Of a stretch of 64,000 bases of DNA, positions 1-12,205 are shown piece by piece. How positions within the stretch are numbered: position 1 is the first letter of the stretch; each line of letters opens with the position of its first letter. The position numbers and the translations under genes are program-made. The stretch is from NCBI GenBank assembly GCA_028673005.1, contig CM054117.1, forward strand, positions 806,001 through 870,000, read 5' to 3'. Under the pieces are notes generated by a model, which worked only from the letters and a program-made list of their open reading frames with translations, was not told the DNA's origin and ran no database searches. The stretch is from Tanypteryx hageni. Its lineage: Eukaryota; Arthropoda; Insecta; Odonata; Petaluridae.

Positions 1-405
1 TGAAATATTTGCTTTAATATCTGATAAATGTAAAAATGTATTGTAATAAAAGTTGAAGGACATTTCATTTTCTACAACCTTTGTTTGAAACATTTTCCAT
101 ATAATGCATTGCTTAAGAGATATCTTATATTATTAGCTGCCACCACCACACCACCTACTGGCGACTATTGTTAACAATTGACGCTTAGTTACATCTTAGT
201 AACGCTCCTTTTTCTTTTCTTAATTGTTGGAGCTTTGTGGCTATATTCAATATCAGAAGGCTATGGTTTCAGTTTATTTCTGTTCCTTGTAAAGTCTAAA
301 ATTTTCTTGCAGTTTCTTAAAATACTTATTATTATGTAACCTATTTGGAATTTTTAGAAATATTACAGATATTGAGAAAGTCATGTGGTGGCCATATCAG
401 ATTTT
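1..405. repeat. Interspersed repeat, copy 1 of a family shared with 57570-57975
   Basis: The first 400 bases align along their whole length with 57570-57975, through the shared landmarks TTTGTTTGAAACATTTTCC, TATAATGCATTG, AATTGTTGGAG and ATGTGGTGGCCA. Copy 1 is cut by the window edge. At the second locus the same sequence is the distal part of a unit that begins with a near-palindromic TACTTTCTCC motif. No coding potential is visible. The element class is unknown. Confidence 0.7.
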
Positions 406-518
406 TCGATTATGATGTTATAGAAAACAATCAACAATGTACAAACAACAAAATTTACCCAAATATTCCTCATTAATGATGGGGATTGGCATAGACAGCC
501 TTATTTTTGGTGGTTTCC

Positions 519-760
519 TGGGAGTATACTTTTTCATCAGATGATGAGGAAATTCAAAAACTGATAGGACCTCATTTGATTTTAGCCAACGGCCACCAAA
601 CTTCTCTTGATCAAAACACTTCGGAAAAATGTTTAGAACGTACTTTCGAATGCACTGTTGGCATGAAACCATCTCTTTTCAATGCGATTACCCACGTTTT
701 TTTCATTTCTTCATTTGAAGGAAAACTAATTTCCATGAAAAAGTAAGATACCATAAATTT
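519..760 (-). pseudogene. THAP zinc-finger domain fragment
   Basis: Two overlapping minus-strand frames together spell the second half of a THAP DNA-binding domain. They give NEEMKKTWVIALKRDGFMP, then VRSKHFSEVF, then after a frame change near 615 DQEKFGGRWLK, VLSVFEFPHHL and RKPPKIRL. The invariant Trp, the HF of the C2CH zinc site and an AVPTxF-like box (VLSVFEFP) are present. The third zinc ligand Cys is replaced by Arg (VRSKHF where VCSKHF is expected), and the first CxxC part is not visible. THAP domains of this kind head many transposon proteins (P-like, YqaJ/SWIM-type). I see no transposase attached to this copy, so it is a relic. Confidence 0.6.
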
Positions 761-869
761 CAGAATTAATTTCCATATAGGATATGCTACCATTAGGTAC
801 TTGCAAAAGTTGACATTAACATTCCCTTTGATGGCAGATTCATATCATCAAATGAGCCTAATTATTTAC

Positions 870-2290
870 ATACATATTACAAAATGTTGTGCCATGTGAA
901 TGTATTTGTGCTCTGATAGAAAAGGATTCTAAATTTTCTTTTACTTGTAGTAAGTTTACATAGATATAACAGCTATTCAAAGTTAGAATTTTATGGTTAG
1001 CAAAAAGTGGTTTACAGTGTTCCTGTGAGGGAATACCAGAAATTATTCTTAATGCTTTTTTTTTGTAGCATAAATACTGACTTTGCACTTGATGAGTGGC
1101 CCCAGAGATGAATTCCATATGTGATTTGGGAATGAAAAAATGCACAGTATGCTGACTTAATATAGTGATCAGATATATGTGGCTTAAGTTTTCTCAACAT
1201 GTACAGCACATGAGAAAGTCTATTGCAGATCATGATTATGTGGTCATTCCATGATAGTTTAGGGTCCAGCGAAAAACCCAGAAGTTTGACAGACATCACT
1301 GTGTCATAATTACGAGATAGATCACGCTAGGAGAAGATAGCACTCGGAGTTTTATTCACATTCAGCAAAAGTTCATTAGCAGAGATCCAACTCTTGGCAA
1401 ATTCCAAAGTGAGAGCTGAGTTAGTATCTAAAGTATTAATATTTTTACCATTGTCAATAAAGGTGATGTCATCAGTAAACAAGAGAGTATTAGCACTAAC
1501 ATTGCGATCAAGATCATTTATAACAACTAAGAACAGTAGAGGACCGAGAACCGAGCCTTGTGGTATCCCAGAATGAATTTCCGGAATCTCAGAATCACAA
1601 TAGTCAATAGGAACAAATTGATGTCTATCTGAGAGATATGACTGAAGAACCATTAGAGCATCACCTCTGATACCATAGTATTCCACTTTGAATAGTAGAA
1701 TATCATGTGATAAACAGTCAAACACCTTGGTAAGATCACAAAGGGTAATGGTAGTAAATTCCTTATTTTCAAAGGCAGAAATTACTGTGTTCAATAGGGA
1801 CTCAACTGCAGAAACAGTAGACATTCCATTTCTAAAACCATGTTGCATGGGAGAGAAGAGATTGTGGGATTCAAAATGATTGTACAACTGATTGTACATT
1901 GCCATTTCAAAAATTTTGGATAGAGTTGGAATAACTGATATTGGGCGATAGCTGCTGGGATCATTACGGCTACCCTTTTAAAAATTGGCAATATTTTTGA
2001 CAGCTTAAAGGAATCAGGGAAAATACCAGTTTGTAAAGAATCATTGAAGAGCACTGCAAGAGGTTCAGCAATTAAATCAATTATTTGTTTAAGAATGTTA
2101 TTAGATATGCCATACACATCCTTGCAGAAAGACAGTCCCATAAGACCTATAAGAAAACATTTCATGCAGAGAGCTCTGGTGGCTGGGGGTGTAGATGTAG
2201 CAAGTGAAACTGAAATCCATTTGACGTTAAATTTATTGTACGAAGTATTCGATAGAAGCTATAATTTCAAAATTTTATTTAGCGAATAAG
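870..2290 (-). pseudogene. Non-LTR retrotransposon reverse transcriptase, 5'-truncated (LINE-A)
   Basis: Read on the minus strand, this is an RT of the Jockey/CR1-like group. The order is finger region (SNNILKQIIDLIAEPLAVLF, FPDSFKLSKILPIFK), MQHGFRNGMSTVSAVESLL, LTKVFDCLSHDILL for motif A, SGIPQGSVLGPLLF for motif B, and LLFTDDITFI for motif C. Motif C carries FTDD in place of the usual Y/FADD. After a frame change the thumb follows (VKLLGFSLDPKLSWNDHI, ITYGIHLWG). At least two frameshifts, near 1960 and 1310-1330, and stops near 1015-1050 break it. No endonuclease domain is visible upstream, so the copy is 5'-truncated and dead. Confidence 0.85.
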
Positions 2291-4040
2291 AACGAATTGG
2301 ACATAATGGCGTCATCTTCTGTTCATCATTGCAAAATAAATATTAGAATTATAGATTCTTACAAAAATTATTCAAATGGATTGTCATTTAGATAAATCTT
2401 TCCTCATTAATCGGAAATGCAATCTCACTAATTGTAAGTACAACCTAGATTTTCTTTATCAGAATGGCTAGTCACAAGGGAAAATTACAATAATGATATC
2501 GCTTCAGATGTAATTAGAACATATTTTCAATAGAAATAGTACCGTTAATACCAGCATATAATTAGCACTTTTTTTTATATTTGAGTTAAAAATTAGGATG
2601 CGTGTTATACGAGGGTACATAATCTTACTATTTTCATTTGACACCATATTTCCACTATTTTGGCACATTAATTACTGCCCGGGTATCCTCATAATTTTAT
2701 TTGGTGATTTTTACGAAAAGTAAGATAGATAATAGTTGAAATTTATTAACTAATTCTATAAACATACATTAATTAGATATGAAAAGAATGAATTCAGTAT
2801 TTATTCATTTTAAAAGCCAAGAAATACTTCGTCGCTGGACCATTCTTCTTCGATGTTGCTATCGGAATCGTCATCTTACGCATGACGTCACCCTACACCG
2901 GCGCCCGGCCTGGTGGTGAGGTACTGGTACTACTTACAATTAGAAACAATGGCAGCTGATGCCTTGGAGTACGCTGGGAGTTGATGCTTCTCGTAGAACT
3001 AAATAAATTTATCGTTCCCTACCTTTCTCTCAGCATTCATACGTGATTTATTCTTGATTCCTAGAGTCTGCAGTTAATTATGGTTATTTTCTATCGTGTT
3101 TACGTGCTCCAGAGTGTTCTAATAAGGGTAAAACTGAAGGTTGGGCGAACCAGTCCACCTCAGGCGTGACAAAAACGTATGTAAAAAATGGGATTATCAT
3201 TATTCCTTCATTTTATTAGCTCAAAGAATGTCATATGCCATACTATAAAATTAATATAATTCGATTTATTGTGTATATCCTAATATCACCTTGTAAGTAA
3301 ACATAGAGTATGTAATGATTGAGTTAGCTGACGTTCTTTTGGAACGTTATTCGAAAATTTCATTTCGCACTTTCATTATGTTACCAATTCATAATACCAA
3401 TAATTCGATTATTGCTTTAGACCACGTTACACCGTCTACTTTATTCTGGAATGGTAACGCTAAAAAATATCTGTTTGTGCTATTGGCAGGTATATAGAAA
3501 AACCCTAGATTACGAGGCTGAAAACCCCCCTGCGCATTATACGAGGGTGTGCATTATATGCAGGTGTTTACGGTAACACTAAAATAAATTTAAATAATTT
3601 TATTATAAGAGTTATGACCAAATTAAAAAACAATCCCGTATTAGAATTTAGATGGTTATAAAGGAAATAACGCTGCCAAATAAGAACACTCAAAGTCAAT
3701 TTATAATGAGTCATTTATTATAAGAAAATGTACAATAAAATTCTCCTATATCGTTAACAACTGGATGCCTGAAAATACAATACATGTCCATAATGTACAC
3801 AGTTTAAGTTAAGTGCATAATGTATTTTTCTCATATACACTACCTTTTTGAATTTCCCGAATAATTGGTTCTGGAAAATTGATGTGAAATGCAAATTCGC
3901 TAAGTACAAGTCCTATTTTCCCATAAGACGTAATGTTATATGTGAGTACGGTTCTCAGTCAACCTAAAAAAATTCATTTTTTATCGTTAATAATGCAGTT
4001 TAACAGAAAATAAAAGAAAACGTAACAGCAAATGAAAACC
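2290..4040. other. Non-coding stretch with probable pogo/Tigger-like remnants
   Basis: I see no credible gene here. At 2812-2875 on the minus strand a short acidic reading frame ends in SSDEVFLGF and a stop, which resembles the acidic tails of pogo/Tigger and jerky-type transposases. Two direct copies of a TTATACGAGGGT motif lie near 2608 and 3537. The second runs into TGTTTACGGTAA, the kind of end found on pogo-group elements. These may be pieces of one degraded element, but no matching inverted terminus was found. Confidence 0.3.
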
Positions 4041-4369
4041 TAGCATCATAAAGTGAAAAATATTCTTTTAATTATCTTCAAAATGCATACCAAATGAAAA
4101 CCCAGCATTACAAAGCGATTACACTTCTTTCTGCACTTGTGTTGGTGGTGAAGTTCAAACTGAGCTATGAAGTTAAGAGTTACCATATTTTTTACTTCGA
4201 AAACTGCTAATAATGAGCATTTTAAATATAATAATGTAAAAGTTGCACTTTGAATGTGGCTGTGATTGACAATTTCTCGATGAGCATAATTCACACCTTC
4301 CTCTTGATTTGACAAATTCTGGCCAGTGAGCTCCCCTATTTTGCAGCCTGATATCATTTGATGTAGAAA

Positions 4370-5861
4370 ATGTTTGTTTTTTTCTTATATTAGGTGATTT
4401 TTCAACTTCGACTGATTGCTTAGGTCTGCCTCTTTTCTTGGGTGGAACTCGTGATTTTGTTAGTAGCCCTTGAGTTACTCTCCTTTTGAATCACAGAATA
4501 GAAATCTTTTCATTTATGTCACAATAATTTACATAGACATGTGCAATAATTATTTCCAAAATTCCAAAAAAGAATCTGTGTCACCACTTCTTTGACTTTT
4601 TATTTCTATCGTATAAGAATCTCAACATATCCGCTCTGTCCACTCCACCCATGTGCTTGTTATAATCCACCACAATAGTTGGAGCCTTAACCTAAAGTTT
4701 GTTACCATTCTTCTGTGTCCTGGTTACAGTCAATGACTCAGAGCCATGGTAATTTGTTATAAGGTGGACACAATGTTTATCTCTCCACTTGTAGTATGAG
4801 ATTCCTTCTTTTGCAATCTTATAATCAAAATCTCCATTTCAATTCATTGTCTTTACTTAGTGAAGGTAATCCTTTACGGCTAGGCCTAACTGTTCCGCAA
4901 GCATAAATCTTATTTGATTTTAAAAACTAAAACAGTTCAACCGATGAAAAAAAATTATCCATCACAAGAATGTGATTTTTACCTTTTTGATCTCTGCTGA
5001 GTTTTTCTACAGCACTTCCACCCAGACCAAACTGTTTTTTCGAACTTTCATCATTATTCATTTTCCCCTGACAAACATCAAACTGATATACATATCAGAT
5101 CTGTACCATAACTTGAACCCCCTTTTTATTGGCTTCTTTGGATTATATTGTTTTATAGATGATCTACCTCTGAATAGAATCATGCTTTCATCTATGCTTT
5201 GGTACTCACCTGGTAGCCTAAATAATTCAAATTTCTCATTGATTGCATCTATGAATGGCCAAATTTTATACAGTCTGTCTGTATTGTCTGATGGCATTGA
5301 ATCATTATCATTAATGTGAAGGATAGACAATATTCCAAGGAACCTACCCCTAGCCATTGTCTGGGGTACAATATTAATAGCAAAATTTATATCATTTGAC
5401 CAATAGTTTCTCATTTGTGGGAGGCAATGATAGCCAAACAAAAATTGTAGCCCCAAAAAACCAAAATATTCTTGCTCTGTTAATGGTTTAATTTTCTTTT
5501 GTTTCTGTGTAGCATATAAATTACTTTGAAACAATATGGTCTCAACAATTTCTTTTCCCAAAAATTCCAAAAAAATATCCATTGGAGTAGTTTTGTTAAT
5601 AAAATATGAATTTACTACACCTTGAGATTCAAAGCTAGGTTTACTAGTTGCAATAATTTGCCTCTTCCAAATTCTGGCCAAATTAGGTACCTGATTCTCA
5701 TTATTGTTGTCGTTGTTGAAGACCAACTGCTCACATTCTACATCTGATTATCTGCGACATTCATCATCAGAGCTGCTTTCAATGGAAGTTTCTATATCAG
5801 ATTATATTTTATCCATTACTATGTCAATTTCATCAAGCGACAGTGATCTGTGATGGGCCAT
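4370..5861 (-). pseudogene. piggyBac transposase, decayed (piggyBac-1)
   Basis: The minus strand reads MAHHRSLSLDEID from 5861, then acidic sequence with two stops. A long frame follows (5726-5058) with FLGLQFLFGYHCLPQMRNYW, FLGILSILHINDND, YQSIDESMILFRGR for the first catalytic Asp, and KPIKRGFKLWYRSD. After a stop at 5055 the homology goes on with KNHILVMDNFFSSVELF (second Asp), ACGTVRPSRKGLP, VDYNKHMGGVDRAD (third Asp) and RVTQGLLTKSRVPPKKRGRP. Positions near 4372-4400 give the basic tail. At least four in-frame stops and one frameshift make it inactive. A Cys/His-rich stretch (QHKCRKKC) near 4130 may be what is left of the C-terminal zinc domain. Confidence 0.85.
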
Positions 5862-6030
5862 GTTACTTACAAAAAATAAATACTTTCAGCATTTTTTGCA
5901 TTAAAAAAAGACAGATAATAAACAAATATAAAATTATGTGTTCCAATGTAAGAAAAATAATTATACAGCATAAAACACAAAACTTATTATAAAATTAATA
6001 TAATGCCTATCAGGAATATTGAAGACGAGA

Positions 6031-6444
6031 CCTAACTGCCTCGAGTCCTGACGGTACTTCTAAGTACCAAGGTTTCTTTTACCTATAATTACGGAAAAAT
6101 AAATGTTTTATAATAAAATTTTAACATTACAGTGAAGAGAAATGTATTTATTATCAAATAAAAATAACTTGAGTACTTACTCACTATAAAATGAGATATT
6201 TTCAGGAAAATAAAACTCAATTCACTTCTCATGCAACGGCAGCGATAAGGCAAGCACATGTATGGGAAAATGTTCTTTAACATTTTTAAAACAAAATTGT
6301 AGTAAATGTGATATCTCCTGGACAAAGGGAGAACTATAAGTAATTAGTACCAACTTTAAACACGAAAATTATGCATAAAGCACACAGTGTCGAAAGATTT
6401 AAATTTTTGGTACTTAAAAGTACCGTCAGGGTATAAAGGGTTAA
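6031..6444. repeat. Terminal/subterminal inverted sequence of piggyBac-1 type ending at TTAA
   Basis: At the right edge the sequence runs GGTACTTAAAAGTACC (6409-6424), then CGTCAGGGTATAAAGGG and TTAA (6441-6444). Read from the outside this is TTAA, CCCTTTATACCCTGACGGTA, then a 16-bp near-palindrome. A second, opposite-facing copy (TCCTGACGGTACTTCTAAGTACC) lies at 6046-6068. TTAA plus CCC ends are the hallmark of the piggyBac superfamily, and the transposase fragment starts only about 170 bp to the left. The region is either the 5' end of piggyBac-1 with a subterminal inverted repeat, or a roughly 410-bp MITE whose left TTAA has decayed. Confidence 0.55.
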
Positions 6445-8308
6445 AAACAAACAGACGGATTTCTTTAATTTTATTTCATGTAGTTAGAGAATTCCCTGCT
6501 CAAATCGGGATGTCTGGCAACCCTGCTTGTATATCAACTTGATATACCTATTAATATGTCTGTCAGTTATGTTTGTTGTCAATATTTTGTTATAGTGAAG
6601 TATTTATTCAGTAGGATCAATTGATTCCTCAATTCCTCCTATAATGCAGTTGTTACATTATATTGGGTTTCCATTGTCTGTTACTTATAATGAAGGGAGC
6701 AAAATAGTTACAAGAAACTAAACGAATCACATTTTTATTTAACTAGAGTTAACGGTACTCAGGAAAAAAGAGAATGGTTAATATTTTCAGAAACAACAAA
6801 ATCAGTATACTATTTTATTTGCAAATTGTTTTCAACCAAATCGAATGTATTAGTTACTGGATATAGTGATTGGAAAAATATTGGTGATATATTAAGAAGG
6901 CATGATGAGTCCAAAGAACATAAGGAATGTATGTGTGTACGTAAAGCGCTCGAAAAGTTTAGGAAGAATTGATTCTGAGATGATAAAAGCATATGAAAAA
7001 CAAACAAACTATTGGCGTGAGGTTTTAAAAAGAGTTGTTGCTACTGTGAAACTTTTAGGGCATGATAGCTCAAGTATAGGAAATTTTATGAGTTGCTTAG
7101 AGTACTTAGCAGAATTTGATATATTCTTAAAGACTAATTTAGAAACTTATAGCAAATGTGGTCAAGGACACGTAAATTATCTTTCAAATACTACATGCGA
7201 CGAATTCATTGGTTTAATGGCCACAAACGTAAGAAATGCAATTATTAACGATATCAAACAAGCTAAATACTTTTCACTTATTGTTGACTCAACTCCCGAT
7301 GTAAGTCATGCAGATCAATTATCTTTCATCATAAGATACATAGATAAACAAAACCAAATACAGGAACTTTTTTGTCTTTCATACATATTGAAAAACATGA
7401 TGCTAGTTATTTAGAAAATATTATAATATCAACCTTAACGGAGTATGGTCTAGATATTCAAAACTGTCGCGGCCAATCTTACGACAAAGCGGCAAATATG
7501 GCCGGTATATACACTGGATTACAGGCAAAGATTAAGAGCCATAGTAAAAATGCATTTTTTATTCCATGTGCAGCTCATACCTTAAATTTACTTGGAAATT
7601 CAGCTGAAGAATCTTGTTCAGAAGCAAGTCATTTTTTCTATTTTATTCAAAATTTATTTGTATTCTTTTCTTCATCAACAAAGAGATGGGATATTTTAAT
7701 AAAGGCAAACTCAGAAAGAAATAAAACATTAAAAAGAATTAGCAATACCAGATGGTCCGCAAGGGCAGATGCAATTCTAGCTGTTAAGATGAATTTTTTT
7801 GCCATAAAAGAAGCTTTATTTACACTCTCTAATGATTCAAATGAAAAACCTTTGACAAAATTAGAAGCAAAAAAGCTGCATGATTCCTTTGAAGATTTTC
7901 AAACAACTCTTTTTCTTTTCATATGGCATTCAATTCTGCAGCGATTAAATTCCATGAATAAAAATCTTCAAAATAAAGATTCAGATTTACAACATGCTGT
8001 AAATCTTTTAAAATCATTGTCCTTATATATATATCGGACATTCGAGGTAACAATGAATTTTTTGATGCTATAGAAACCCAAGTTTATGCATTAACTGGCA
8101 ATAAAGATTATAAATCCGATAAAGTTAGAAGTCGAAAGGGAAAATTACACTTTGATGAAAAAAGAGATTGGGTTGTGCAATTGACAGACAAATAATCATT
8201 TGTTGTAAATTGTTTAAATGTTATTTGCGATAAATTGTTAGTAGAAATTAACAGACATGTTGAGGCATACCAAAATATTTTAAATTATTTTGCGATATTT
8301 AAATTTAA

Positions 8309-10043
8309 CCCTTAGACACTCAAGGTGCCAATATATCGGCTTCCTCTGATCGCCTTAAAACACTCAAGGTGCTGATATATCGGCTCTAGCTTTAACCCTG
8401 TTTAAAAATCTTTATAGATTGCATTTTGTGTTTTAATTACTGCCAAACTGAAAATGATATAAATGTTTATATTTACTTTTGAAATGGTATTCCTCTTTAC
8501 GATTTTAGTATTTTACATAAACAAAAGTAATTGTTTTTCCCCCCATCCATCTGACGCAGCTAATTCGCAGTGAGTCATCACCCAAAATATTTTTTGTCCT
8601 TCACGGCGGTTGATTACGCATGCTGTCTTTCTCCGTCCTTTCATAAGCGTGCCTGTCATTGCATTTTCATCACAATGTTATAATCCAAAAGCTGATACGT
8701 CATATGAGACGAAATGCTTACAGAAATTTTCTGAGGATTTTTTTCTTTTATTTTTTCTCTTGATTATCAATCTCGCTCTCTGGTAACGTAACCTACTGCT
8801 CAACTTTGTCGGAGGTCTCTTGAGTCTTGCTCACTGATAATATGACATGGAGCAACTTTGTAGAGTATTTTTCATCGTATATTCATTTGATATATACTAT
8901 CACATTGTCATAATTTTTTCTGTTCTTGCATTTTCCTTCATTCCCCCTGGTTGAGACTATTTATTTCAGTTGTGTAGATGGTTACCCAGAGGACGTGTTG
9001 TATTCCTCATGTGTATTTTATTTGGTGAACCCATATTCTGTTGTCAGTAATTTCTTTTTGAGTGCTTCAGAGACTTTTTATCGGTGTAATAAATTGTGCT
9101 ACCTGGAGCTGATATAAAGTTCTATAATTTCTGGAACCCATAATGGCTTATCTCTAGTAAAGCAACTGCATTGGATAAGGAAATAAAGTCTACCATAAAT
9201 GGGAAAGAAAAAATTACGCTGAAACCGGAAATAATTTGCACTTACAATTAATTTATGGGGGGGATTGACACTTCTGATATGATGCTGTAAACTTACATGG
9301 ATGAAAGAAAGAGTGTAAAATATTGGAAAAAAAGTTGCGTTCAATATAATTTCAAGGATGGTTTTGAATAGCTTTATTCTATATAAAGAAAATTTCAAAG
9401 GACCTGGGAAACTGCAATTGAGGCTAACATATGTAGTAAATATAATTGAGCATTTAGGTAATGAGTGGGTTTCAATGAGGGAAAATACAGCTAAAGTGGG
9501 TGTTCAAAAACTTGATGGAAAAATAGAGGCTAATTGTTGTGTTTGCAGCTCTTAGAATAGAAGAAAAAGATCCCAAACTGTTTGCATTAGATGTAATAAA
9601 GACTTACAAGGGGAGTGTTTGGCCAAACACAAATGCTGACGTGGTGATATGTACTTTTTCACATTATGTTTTATATCTCATGAATAAAAAGGAATATTGA
9701 GTCAAATTTGGATATGTTAGAGTGCATAATGCAATATTTCATAATATATGTGCAAATCTATGTTAAATGTTGAGGTTATGAAGTTATATAATTTTGAAAA
9801 TTATTTTCTTTTTCATAAAAACGTTTTTTGTTCAACCTTTTTTATAAAAATAAATATTGCTTTGTCTCATATAAAACTTTTTTGCTTTAAACTGCAATTT
9901 GTTTTCAAAACCCATTAAAAATTTTGATATCCTAGACCAAAAATTAGGCTTGCAAAAAATATTTAAAAAACACTTGAAATTTTCAAAAATTAGGCGCGAG
10001 CTTTCTGGGATTAAAAAAGGCGAATGCCGTGAGAGCAAAAGGG
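8309..10043. mobile_element. Internally deleted piggyBac derivative inserted in hAT-1
   Basis: The element lies between two TTAA tetranucleotides (8305-8308 and 10044-10047) and has ends CCCTTAGACACTCAAGG and, read inward from the right, CCCTTTTGCTCTCACGG. Removing it with one TTAA restores hAT homology across the junction, apart from a one-base frame difference. Just inside the left end a 25-bp subterminal repeat (ACTCAAGGTGCYRATATATC core) occurs twice, at about 8317 and 8360. The transposase N-terminus is absent and only the C-terminal part remains, at about 9215-9645. Confidence 0.85.
9215..9645 (+). pseudogene. piggyBac transposase C-terminal fragment with Cys-rich tail
   Basis: Around 9218-9330 the plus strand gives KPEIICTYN, a stop, then FMGGIDTSDMML, another stop and DERKSVKYWKK. 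This is the third catalytic Asp block of piggyBac transposases (consensus GGVDxxDxML). A frame change follows, then VLNSFILYKENFKGPGK from 9361 and a zinc-binding tail: CCVCSS, a stop, RRKRSQTVCIRC, then ECLAKHKC (about 9536-9640). Two CxxC pairs and a final KHKC match the C-terminal cysteine-rich domain that recognises transposon ends. The N-terminal two thirds are missing, so this cannot be an active enzyme. Confidence 0.75.
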
Positions 10044-10601
10044 TTAAGGGAAACATCACCAAGAGAATATGCCAACTGTATTATCAATTTAATAAATACT
10101 TACTCAGATAACATTGACGCTAATGGTTTTAAAGAAGAATTAGTACATTTTGTAGGAAATGAATCTTTAAATTCTTTAATGTACGAAGCAATTCAAGGAG
10201 GGCTAGTATCAACTTTTCCTAATGTGGACATAATGTTAAAAATATTTTTGTCAATTCCTGTTTCGAACGCATCAGCAGAACGATCATTCTCTGTGCTTAA
10301 AACAGTTAAGAATTATATTAGAAGTTCACTTGGACAAGAAAAATTAAATAATTTAGCAATAATTTGTATTGAGAAAGATATTACAAACAGGATTGATTAC
10401 AATGAACTGATATACAATTTTTCAGCCCAAAAAGCACGAAAAGTCCAAATAAAGTAGTGTAAAAATACTTATTAGAGTAAGTGTATGTATTATTTCTGAA
10501 TTATTCTTCTGGGTTAGATATTTTTCTTTTGTCATATAACTTGTTTGTCTTGTTGTCACAATAAAATGAAATTGAAAATGTACTTTATTAGTTTTTTCTT
10601 T

Positions 10602-10660
10602 AGATGGAGCCCCCAAATTCTATTTTGCCTTGAGTCCTATGAAGGTATAACGCGCCTCTG
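10602..10660 (+). repeat. hAT-1 3' terminal inverted repeat
   Basis: Read inward from 10660 the sequence is CAGAGGCGCGTTATACC, then CATAGGACTCAAGG and a TTTGGGGGCTCC block. This is the CAGNGGCG type of hAT terminus, placed 200 bp after the transposase stop. No matching 5' end was found upstream of 6735, so the left terminus is lost or degraded. The hAT element at 50199-51168 ends in the related CAGCGGCG. Confidence 0.6.
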
Positions 10661-11520
10661 GCTTTTGGTACCCGTAATATCAGTTGCAACGCATGCTCCT
10701 ATGGCAATGATGAATATGATTGTCATTGAAACTGGTCAGAAAGTGCCAAAGGAATGGAACCAGACTTGGCTGCAGAGTTATTTGCCCATAGCACTCCACT
10801 GAAGGCTACAAAGGTCAATGTAGGTGATGGTGATTCATCAACAATAGCAAAATTGAGAAGTGAGGTTGGTAATATTAAAAAAATTTCTTACTTAAAACAT
10901 GCAAAAAAATTTGGTAATTTACTCTACAAGATTCAAAAGAGCCACAGCATACTTACACCAAAAATTATAAAATATTTTTAGAGGTGTTTTGGATATGTTT
11001 TGCAACAAAACAAAGGCATGCCAGATGAACTTAGAAAAGCATTGAAAACTATTGTTCCTCATGCATTTGATATCCATAAAGGTCGTGGGTCATAGTTTGG
11101 TTATTCAAAGGATCCTGTAGGTTACCATAATAGGAGGCTTCCTAAGGGTTTGGAAGGAGATATTATATTTTCAAAACTGCAAGATGTTTTGACTAAGTTT
11201 GCTAGCAAAGCCCCCAAATCAAGGCATTATGGCTCATCGGAAACCAATGATTTTAGGGTAGCTGCAGCTGTCTGCCAAAAGGAATGTACGTGTAAACTAC
11301 ATAGCCAATGTAAAAGAAAGTGTTTTAATCTCCCCAGGATCTCATACACTACAATACAAAGAAAAACTGAGCAATCTAAGGAAGTTATTACAGCATAAGA
11401 GAAATTCTCTAACTTTTAAAAGGAGAAGGCTCTTTAAAACCTTGACAAAGATTAGAGAAGCAAGGGAATGGACCACATACTGTAGTGGAATGTCTCTCAA
11501 TTTAAATCCTCATAATTCAC
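10661..11520 (+). pseudogene. Mutator-like (MULE-type) transposase fragment
   Basis: The reading AFGTRNISCNACSYG, then DCH, a stop, NWSESAKGMEPDLAAELF, VGDGDSSTIAKLRSEVG, KISYLKHAKKFGNLLYKIQK, then LQQNKGMPDELRKALKTIVP, GYHNRRLPKGLEGD and HYGSSETNDF matches in order the DDE domain of animal Mutator-like transposases. In those, GDGDSS, the CxxHxxK-like helix and GSSxxNE-like motifs recur. A basic tail (KEKLSNLRKLLQHKRNS, FKRRRLFKTLTKIREAREW) follows to about 11480. There are stops at 10709, 10980 and 11092 and at least one frame change near 11290. The fragment begins directly after the hAT-1 3' end, so hAT-1 may have landed in this gene, but I did not find the MULE N-terminus on the other side. 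Confidence 0.7.
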
Positions 11521-12205
11521 CATTTTCTGTATTGAAAACATTACAACTAAATAGAAGCATGGTTAATCTTAGAAAAGTTACAAAAAATCCTTATATAATA
11601 ATTCTCAAGCGTCCGTCTGTGCGTCCCGGTATTTTTGGACATTTCCCAATGGAATTAAGTGCTGAAACTTTCACAATTGTTAATCCCCCATGAGGTGATC
11701 TCTAGAAAAAGCAAACATCCCAGAAAAAATCACGGATTCGGCTCCGAGAGACAATTATATTTTTCCATAAGTTTACACAGGATTTTCAATTTTTCAAGGT
11801 GCAAGGTTTATTTCCTTCATTCATTAAAATATGTAAATATGGACAGAATTTCTCCATTTTGTTTTATTCGACGGCTAAAACTATAAAATATCTTATTCTT
11901 GCTGTTTAGATGTTACACGGAAGAATTTGTCAGAAAAACGCATTTCTTTTCGAACTTTTATGGCTTTTTTGCACTCTTTCTGGGTGTAGCCAAGGCGAAC
12001 CTCATTGTTGCCTCTGATAAATAAGCGTCTATTGATCCATGAAATAGACGAAAGAATTGTTTTATTCGCTTTGCGCAATGTCAAACTTAATAGATTGCAA
12101 CTTTAATAATTGAAGAATATTATTATTCGATAAACATACGAAGAGGAAGAATAACGGAGCCAAAGAGTGGAAAATCAAGTCATATACGAGTATTGACGCC
12201 AGAAT
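11521..12205. other. Intergenic stretch, nothing recognised
   Basis: AT-rich sequence with only short open frames. A 63-codon minus-strand frame at 11893-12084 is basic but matches nothing I recognise. It ends against the ATT-rich tail of the LINE fragment that follows. Confidence 0.5.

Larger units (their letters stand above)
6735..10457 (+). pseudogene. hAT transposase with TTF zinc finger, split by a piggyBac insertion (hAT-1)
   Basis: The reading starts with a TTF-type zinc finger (VYYFICKLFSTKSNVLVTGY, SDWKNIGDILRRHDESKEH, about 6780-6930). It goes on with the DUF4371-like and RNase H regions (YFSLIVDSTPDVSHADQLSF, CRGQSYDKAANMAGIYTGLQ, CAAHTLNLLG, NTRWSARADA) to about 8300. At 10048 it resumes with REYANCIINLINTYSDNI and the C-terminal dimerisation block (SIPVSNASAERSFSVLKTVK, SSLGQEKLNNLAIICIE). 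The 1.7 kb between is a piggyBac-type insertion at TTAA. The first finger Cys is Tyr here. Frameshifts near 6960, 7400, 8060 and 8200 and at the insertion junction, plus a stop near 8190, show it is dead. The family is known from ZMYM/ZBED5-like insect transposons. Confidence 0.9.
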
